A stretch of 64,000 nucleotides of DNA from Anaspis maculata (lineage: Eukaryota > Arthropoda > Insecta > Coleoptera > Scraptiidae): contig OX421968.1 of NCBI GenBank assembly GCA_949128115.1, positions 53,585,423 through 53,649,422 of the forward strand, given 5' to 3'. The notes under the pieces are model-generated. The model ran no database searches. It saw nothing but the letters and a program-made list of their open reading frames with translations, and had not been told where the DNA came from. Position numbers and translations under genes: made by a program. Below, piece by piece: positions 57,291 through 64,000 of the stretch. Position 1 is the stretch's first letter. Each line of letters begins with the position of its first letter.

Positions 57291-58040
57291 AAACGGGGGA
57301 TGGATGTCAGGAAAATTTCCCTAGAATATCACACCATGTCAACATTTGTTGTCGCTGTTGTTTTTGGGATAGCAAGTGACCGGAAGGTTATTTATCAATA
57401 AAAAAGACAAAAGACTTCAATAATTATAAACTGTAATTACTAAATTCACAATAGTTGTGGACTCCACAGGCACTGACGACTCAGAAGGGACATAGGTACG
57501 AGATAAATTGGGGAGTGTATCATGATACGACAAATTTTATTATTGGCTCCGCTACATTGCATCCAAATATACCATAAAACTATAGAACGTGTAACATTAA
57601 TAATACAACAAATATTCTAGTCGAGCTGAATGTTAAAATCTAGAAGTTCCACAGGGAGCCCCCAAGCTTCGCCCGGTGCTGCACCACGATCCGATCGCCG
57701 CCGCCAATCACATGTTCCCAGCCTAGCTGAGTGCAGTAAACAGCGTACCGTCAATGCTCCCCAGAAATCACATCAATAGTTAATATGCAATTTGCGGTTT
57801 GTGAAAAATTTATGCGGCACCGGCCTGCCCGCGTGAGTTATCTAGTGGAGGTGCCGGTTTGTCAACCGAACCTAAAAATTTTCGTTGAAGACTTTGGATC
57901 GTCAACACTCACCGATAGCAATAGCCCATTTATAGCGAAATTTAAACCTAAACCGTCGACTGCATCGCTTCTTCACATGACCTTAAAAAATATGCGTCAG
58001 ACACAGGAGGCTCCGGTTGCCCTTGGTTTGCCTTCTAAGC
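57291..58040. other. No gene supported; GC-richer patch
   Basis: 57650-57960 is GC-richer than its surroundings. A frame from 57785 is open for 152 codons but runs into an inverted-repeat MITE that supplies its last third, so I do not call it a gene. Confidence 0.35.
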
Positions 58041-58210
58041 CTGGAGCGGTGAACAACGCGACGATGAAAGCGGAGAGCAAAGCGACGAAAACAAAGGCAC
58101 ATATTCCTATCAGGACACACATACTGAAGCGTCGCCGTTACACAGAATATGTATTGTTATTTTCGTCGCTTTGCTCTCTGCTCTCATCGTTGCGTTGCTC
58201 ACCGCTCCAG
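58041..58210. mobile_element. 170-bp MITE, ~55-bp inverted repeats
   Basis: ctggagcggtgaacaacgcg at the left mirrors cgttgcgttgctcaccgctccag at the right; gagagcaaagcgacgaaaa and its complement continue the arms. Confidence 0.85.
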
Positions 58211-58862
58211 TATGTTTTCAGCTCAATGCCTAGAACTGGTTGACCTTTCATGGAGTATTTGCGGGGTTGTTAATTTTGGGCAAATGTTAATCAACATGCT
58301 GTTCACAACAGTGCCTGTTGCAAAGATCAATTAGTGTATTACTGGTTGCTATTTCTACGTTACCTAGAAGGTGTTCCACGGCTCTATTTATGAGCGGTTT
58401 TTCTAGAGTGTTTGGGAAGGTATAGAACAAATGTCTGACCATTACTGGATTTATTCAAATGCTCAGTGAAACCTATATTAATGAATTACTTGAAGTTCCT
58501 GAGTGTTTCGAGAATTTTCTAAAAACAAAAAGTCAAGCAAAAGCAATTGCTCAATCTTTATTCATAAGGCCCATTATCTAGGAAAAGGTGATACATTCGT
58601 AAAGGAAATTACAAAATTATATAAAATGAATAAAGGATAATGTAAAATGTGTAAAAGGTAAAGAATATAAATATATAATACATGTAAAGGTCTAAATACC
58701 TGACACATCCTCTAAGCCTACTCCGCGAATAATTTTCCTAGTTCCTCTTATCCTCATACTTATTGCCCTGATCAGGCTGCATTCTATCCTGACTCGAACC
58801 CAGCATAAGATCGAAGAGTATGGCCTCTCCCAACGCTCAGCTAGGGTGCATGCTATCCGCTA
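58211..58862. other. No gene seen
   Basis: AT-rich; a short tandem-like stretch of aatgtaaa/taaaggta words lies at 58600-58690. Confidence 0.4.
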
Positions 58863-59066
58863 CACTTTTGACGGAACTTTTGACTTCTCAAACGGAAAGT
58901 ATACTAGAAGGGGGTAGTTTCCCAGTAATTCTTGTGTCAAGTATGCTGCAAGTAATGGAGAATTAAAATAATAAGCGAAACTCGTATCCACAGCTCCCAT
59001 TTCTGCGGACAAACTATCCTCTTTTAGTACGTTTCGTTTGAAAAGTCAATCGTTCCGTCAAAAGTG
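58863..59066. mobile_element. 204-bp MITE
   Basis: cacttttgacggaac and gttccgtcaaaagtg are perfect inverted ends, continuing with caaacg..gta-ta for about 40 bp. Confidence 0.82.
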
Positions 59067-59240
59067 AAAATAGTTTCCTGCTTCTTTTCTTAGTATCCGA
59101 TGAAGTAATTCGACGGTTCTTTGCGAAAAACCAACGTTATTAAAACTAAAATAATTTTTGCCAGGTGAATATTTTTGTAAAAAAAATCTTAAAAATTGTC
59201 AAATTGAAGGTATTTCTCAAAAATTCTTTCAATGCGTTAT

Positions 59241-60080
59241 ACAGGGTGTCTGAAAATACACCGACAAACAACGTTTCAGGATAGCTTCCCCTCATCAAAA
59301 CAAGAACAAAAGTTCCCATCAATATGGATCCGGAAACGCTTCCTAAGAGAGCTGGGACCCTGAAGATGGTGTTTATTTATTATATTTACGAAACCGTTCA
59401 AGGGAAATCAATCAAACTTGATACATTTAATAACCTTCTTATGCCCAGCAAAATTTGAATGCCTAACAAAAATGAAGATGCTTTGAAATAGTTTTTCTTT
59501 CGCCTTGAATATCGTAATTAAAAAATCAGCATTACTGACCACGTTTTCATACATTAACCGTCAGTTCCACAAAAAAGTTGATCAGCGATCAAGGCTGATT
59601 GCAGATTAACTGAACTTTTTTCTGCTAAATGCCAGGAGATTACCCACAAAAAATGCCTGAAATCAGTACTAGACCCATCATATTTTCATTATTGAGAGAT
59701 AAACCAGCATTTCCATTGATCAGTCAGCTACAAATTGACAAACAAAAATCTCAAATCAACTAATCTCGTATTATCTGTTTTGTGGAACCTACGGTCAAAC
59801 TCAAATATTTCGTAAACGGTGCATCTATCGAGGTTGAACATGAACAGGAGAACCTTTTTTTGGTAGAAAACTCCAATATTCCATAGTTCCTTGTAAAATT
59901 TGAAAACAAGTCACATTAAAAAAAGTTTGGGTTATTTTTACCCCCACACCTCAGCCTGACCCACCCCTGGTGAATTATTTTAGAATTAATCTTGCCTCAT
60001 TTTGTTGGGCACAAGAAGGTTAGTGGATGTGTCAAGTCTGATTGATTTCTCTTGAACGGTTTCGAAGATATTGAATAACA
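59241..60080. mobile_element. Inverted-repeat element hosting MITE T copy 2
   Basis: Starts tacagggtgtctg. Blocks 59390-59460 (gaaaccgttcaagggaaatcaatc, cttgata, aaccttcttatgccca) are inverted at 60003-60075. Bases 59330-59400 resemble 41870-41940. The right end is not clear. Confidence 0.6.
59557..59795 (-). mobile_element. 239-bp MITE family T, copy 2
   Basis: Same length and ends (accgtcagttccacaaaa and ttttgtggaacctacggt) as 33290-33528, in opposite orientation, with roughly 93% identity by eye. Confidence 0.85.
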
Positions 60081-60188
60081 AGTGAATAAGCCTCATAGGC
60101 ATGAGGCTCAGTAGCGCACTTCCTTTTTGAAGGATTAGTGAACGCAAGATGTTAATCAGGGTTCTACCGTCTTTTGGGCAGAAATTTC

Positions 60189-60560
60189 AATATGGCGGCC
60201 AAAATAGCGCCAGAATCATGAAATTTGGCTTAAAAATCAAAATGATCGTACTATAGACAAGGGTAAGTTCCAAGTTTCATGAAAATCGTTCAGCTAATAA
60301 GAGATTCCAATATGGCGGCCAAGATGGCGACAGAATGTTGGAATTGGGCTGGAGAATAAGAATGATCATACAAAACAAAGGCAAGTCCCAAGCTTCATGG
60401 AAATCGTTAAGTGATTTCAATATGGCGGCCAAGATGGCGGCAGAGCATCCTTTGTCCGAAATCGGATGTATTTTAATGAAGTTCACATCGCCTGCAAATT
60501 TCACTCGAATCAGACCACTTTCAGAGAAATTCAAAATGGTGGATCAAAGATGGCGGCCAA
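60189..60560 (+). repeat. Three ~115-bp tandem units beginning AATATGGCGGCC
   Basis: Units start at 60189, 60309 and 60419; each continues with agatggcg-cagaa, aatgatc-tac and caag-ttcatg-aaatcgtt. A partial fourth copy (aaaatggtgg..gatggcggcc) is at 60533. Confidence 0.88.
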
Positions 60561-61480
60561 CTGACAAAAATCATTGGTCAACTTTATATGGTGGTCACGT
60601 ACGCATTCGATTGGCGTTTGCACCATATCGATCTCTTTTCGTTGAGGCATAATTAATTCTCCTAGTTCTATCACTTCGAAACATGTTCCATACTGTAACG
60701 TTTAATTTTCCCTCCTGTTTTCCATTCATTCTATTTTTTTTATTGTTTCTTTCTTCAATTTATTTTCCAAAATTATCGGCTAGTGTGTACGAGATTTTCA
60801 TTTCAATTTATATTCTACGGTGTATTGCGGTCCTCCATCAAAAACTTAGTTATTAATTTCGTTTCTTCTGAAAAGATAATTGCCCTCTTTGGAATCAGTA
60901 AAAAGGTGCGAAGAATTATTTATGCGATTTAATATAATTTTCGACGTCCTGCTGGAAAGAGGTTTCGTTTGCTGTGTCTTGAATTGTCTTGTTCACTCGA
61001 AGTTTATCGTTTGGAACTATTTGGCAGACAATCGAACGCATTTTTGTGGATCAACCGGCCGGAACCTCACAAAGTTCGAAATAGAGTTCGATCGACGTAT
61101 TGTCGGATTTATAGTAGCAGGCACGGTTCGAAATTTCTCAAAAGCCACCTACTATCCTGAGGTATGACAATCATTTGAAAAGTCTCACTTTCGATGTTAC
61201 GTTTGATTTGATTTTCAGGTTTCTTTTCTTTCGCCACAACTTTCTGTACCCATTGTAGTAGGTACCTATCGTGCGATATCTAATTGGAATTTCACCGAAA
61301 TTATTACTAATAAAAAGCCTCACACCATCAAAGGTACTTTATATCGTTTAGTTAGTTTCTTTATTTCTCCATGAGAGATCTATTTTCCAATATTCTTTCA
61401 GGCTTTTCTTTTCTTTCCCCTTTCCGTATATTTCTATTTTGATTGCTTCGTTCGGATTGTGCTGTATGCTGGATGCTGCC
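60561..61480. other. No gene supported
   Basis: A 95-codon frame at 60880-61167 has no recognisable domain; no repeats noticed. Confidence 0.4.
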
Positions 61481-61908
61481 GAACAATCTTGCTCAATGTC
61501 AACATCCATTCATCAGAAGTGACTTAATCTCGCGTGCCAACAAGGCAAATCTGTAACATTCATCATAAAAATTTATATCTTCGATGTTAAGACTTCCAAT
61601 CCGGATAATTCCAAAACCGTTTCGAGGTAAGACACCACAATTCATGATTTTTGTATTAGAATACATAAAAAAGATTTTTTAGACAAATGGGGGTACGATG
61701 AAGTCGGTACAACTTTGCAGCATTTTACGTATCACCCTGTAGAAATTTTACATAACTGTTTCTCAACATTCACTACTATAGGATGGGTTACGGAAGCATT
61801 AGGCTAATTAACACAATAAACAAAACGGAAATCGCATCCGGCAATCGGAAGTTATCGGTCTTCAAAGTCGGACCACTTTTCCGATACCGATAACTTCGTT
61901 GTCCAGCA
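61481..61908 (+). repeat. Family V, partial copy 2
   Basis: Direct match to 43537-43970 including caccctgtag and the end gttgtccagcagttta. Only the right arm and part of the spacer are present, so it is a truncated copy. Confidence 0.85.
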
Positions 61909-63432
61909 GTTTAGTTTGTAGAGATAGATACACTCTAGTTTCGGTTTCGCTCTCATTTTCGGGTACGAGTACGAAAGCGAGAATGCTCGTTCTCATGCGA
62001 AGCACAACAAATTTTGGATGAATGTGACTGATAGCCTGACATTTTTTGTACCGGTTTCCAAAATCTTGAGGAAATCCGTTGATAAATAGAGCTGTAAAAC
62101 GCCGCTCTCCGTAATAAAGAAAAGATGCTTTACCGGCCTGCCCTGTAGGGAATAGCTAACAGTAACAGAACTCCAACATAATGGAGGCGTAACTTGTCCT
62201 TACAGAGTCTTTAATTACACGATATCCCGAAGATGATGAAAATGGTGTATTATTTTATACTTAACATACTTCGGGTTCCACCAAAGTTGTGTTAGTCCAC
62301 TGTGTTAGTCTAACACAGTACTGGTGAAATATTTGATCAATTCCTGTTAGTTGACGTCAGAAGTCCAGGTTTCACAAAACATAACGATTCACTTCCTCGA
62401 GAATTTACGATTTTCTTGTAGTCAAATAACTTACATTGGCTAGAGCCGAAGCTAGAACGAAATCCATTCAACAGTTTGTTAACGTTAACAACACTGTATT
62501 AACTTTTTGGCAGAACCCGCGGTTAGTGTGTCTTCAGTGACAGTGTTTTCGGTGGACAAGTCTGACAAGAGCGAGACAAAATTCACTGCCTCGGTTGAAT
62601 AACTTGCGCATGTACTAATCTGTCGTTTCAACTAAGGAACTAGTATACTCTGGTTTCTACAGTTTTGCGCCAACATTAATGTAGTGGTCACGTCTTCAAT
62701 TATACCGACAACTATTGAATTTCCAAAATGTATAGATTGATGACCGATCGAAATGCTCCTCCTCTGCTTCTCTACTATTCTAAAGCGCACGAGGCTCTAG
62801 AGCCTGCCATCATCAGGTGGAGAAAAAAAATTGCCAATAATTTCGAGTTGCAACTCAGAATTTCATGTTACAAGTTGCAATACGGAATTATCAAGAAAAA
62901 AATCACTTGATTTTGGCAGCTTCAGAGCGTCGGTCGTACAGGCGCAACTTACGCTGGCATAAGTGTAATGTGTACCTACTAGACGGATTCAAGTTGTAAA
63001 TTTTAATTAAGACAAAAACTCCTTTAGCGAACTCTCGGCGACCGAACACTGTCTTATCTAAATGTAAATTTTCACACGATCCCATCATCCATTGAACACA
63101 TGCATTTTGTGCGCTCTTCCAACACTTGATGTAATAATAACTTGCATAGCTGATTGCTTTCGACATTCGAAATGCATCGAGGGCGACAGAGTAGGTAACT
63201 GGTTTTAATTGGAACTCATTTCCGGCTTCGAAAATACACGGGACTATACCAAGGTATATTTCCAAGTTCCAACAATCGATTTGCAACGCTTATTTCAGCC
63301 ATTTAAGAGTAATGGGTATGAGAGGTAGTCCAGTTTTGAATACAAGAATTTTAAGCGATAATCAAAAATGGATATTCCTCAAAAAATAATTTTCGGAAGT
63401 GCTCTACTTGAAAGTTCGAATGAATATTCATT
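61909..63432. other. No gene supported
   Basis: Mostly single-copy looking. gtgttagtc-ac repeats locally at 62290-62320. Frames at 62728-62910 and 62903-63286 show no known domain. Confidence 0.4.
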
Positions 63433-64000
63433 TTTAGCGCATTTTCCATCTTGATGAAAATCGCTATTGCAACCGTTTTGTCCGTCCGTCCGTCCGTCCG
63501 TCCGTTCCTCGAACTCCTCCCAAACTAGACGACCTAGCTTTCTAATTTTTTCGCTGTTACATAGCTGCCACTCCCAAAGGAGGGCTAGGCTATATTAGAT
63601 ATCCATATTGCGCCGCCAACATAGAGAAAACCGCCCCCGAGAAACTTGAAATAACGTAATATTGCACTTTCTACCAGACCTGATGCTCTGGTGTTCTCAT
63701 TTTTTGAATAATACATAGTTGCCACTTATAAACGTAAGCCAAGAAACATTCCGTCTCCAATATGCGCCGCCGACATGAAAAAACTGCTAAAAACCGCCCC
63801 CAATCACTTTAAAATGAAAAACATAAACCCGAAGACATAGCGATCTGATTCTTTTGGAATATGAATAGCTGACTAAAAATGGGAAAGGATAGGCTACTTT
63901 TGGTTAGTCGCCGCCCCCAAATGATAAAAAGTGCAATTTTAACAAATGTTACTGATTGGGATGTTCCCTTAAACATTAAGAACTGCCAACTCAAATTATG
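63433..64000 (-). mobile_element. GGGGGCGG repeat family, copy 2 (continues past window)
   Basis: Inverted copy of 12532-13097 with only a handful of substitutions and one extra GGAC unit in the simple tract. The conserved edge (tttttagcgc) is at 63431. The rest of the element, presumably the 260-bp array, lies beyond the window. Confidence 0.9.

Noticed and set aside
57785..58243. 152-codon open frame
   Set aside because: Its last third is an inverted-repeat MITE and the rest shows no domain, start context or splice support.

Overview
This is a eukaryotic, AT-rich window, almost certainly from an insect. The only host gene I can support is the 3' end of an immunoglobulin-superfamily neuronal cell-surface gene of the DIP/lachesin type, on the + strand. 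Its last Ig domain ends at 245, a short linker exon lies at 3639-3701, and a hydrophobic C-terminal exon (probable GPI-anchor signal) lies at 39459-39553. All junctions share intron phase 1 and have GT/AG sites. A 3' UTR runs to about 41.1 kb. The insect order cannot be fixed from the sequence.

Nearly everything else is transposon-derived and sits in the 35.8-kb terminal intron or downstream of the gene. A near-intact two-ORF LINE (CR1/Jockey-like) lies on the minus strand at 4.96-8.96 kb. Its ORF2 has no usable ATG and opens exactly at a U-UUU-UUA heptamer in the ORF1 frame, so a -1 frameshift is a concrete prediction. A second LINE, of the I clade with RNase H, occupies 24.1-31.6 kb and is decayed. 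It was split by a 2.4-kb inverted-repeat element carrying a mariner-related transposase remnant and by a 598-bp hAT-type element with a perfect 8-bp target duplication. A 5'-truncated LINE tail (33.5-34.3 kb), a broken RT fragment (56 kb), a Tc1 transposase remnant (2.2-2.5 kb), a tRNA-derived SINE (32.6 kb) and a possible Crypton-like remnant (54.5 kb) complete the coding or tRNA-related mobile elements.

The dominant signal is non-coding inverted-repeat (foldback) DNA: more than fifteen elements, from a 113-bp near-perfect palindrome to a 5.3-kb element with about 450-bp terminal repeats, many nested in one another. In several, each arm is itself built of tandem units. One family (10.3-13.9 kb) holds six ~260-bp units rich in GGGGGCGG. 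Part of it recurs almost unchanged, inverted, at 63.4-64.0 kb, and a decayed relative lies at 16.2-17.1 kb. The octamer ACAGGGTG recurs 16 times, mostly at or near the ends of these elements.

Layout: 0-4 kb gene exons, Tc1 remnant and foldback; 4-9 kb hairpin and LINE; 10-18.8 kb terminal-inverted-repeat element and foldback; 19.8-23.6 kb dispersed repeats, foldbacks and an assembly gap (21960-22159); 23.5-31.7 kb LINE stack; 32.6-37.3 kb SINE, MITE, LINE tail and foldback; 39.5-41.1 kb last exon and 3' UTR; 42.2-48.7 kb large nested foldback complex; 50.7-57.3 kb second nested complex; 58-61.9 kb small MITEs and repeats; 63.4 kb to the end, the second copy of the 10-13 kb family.
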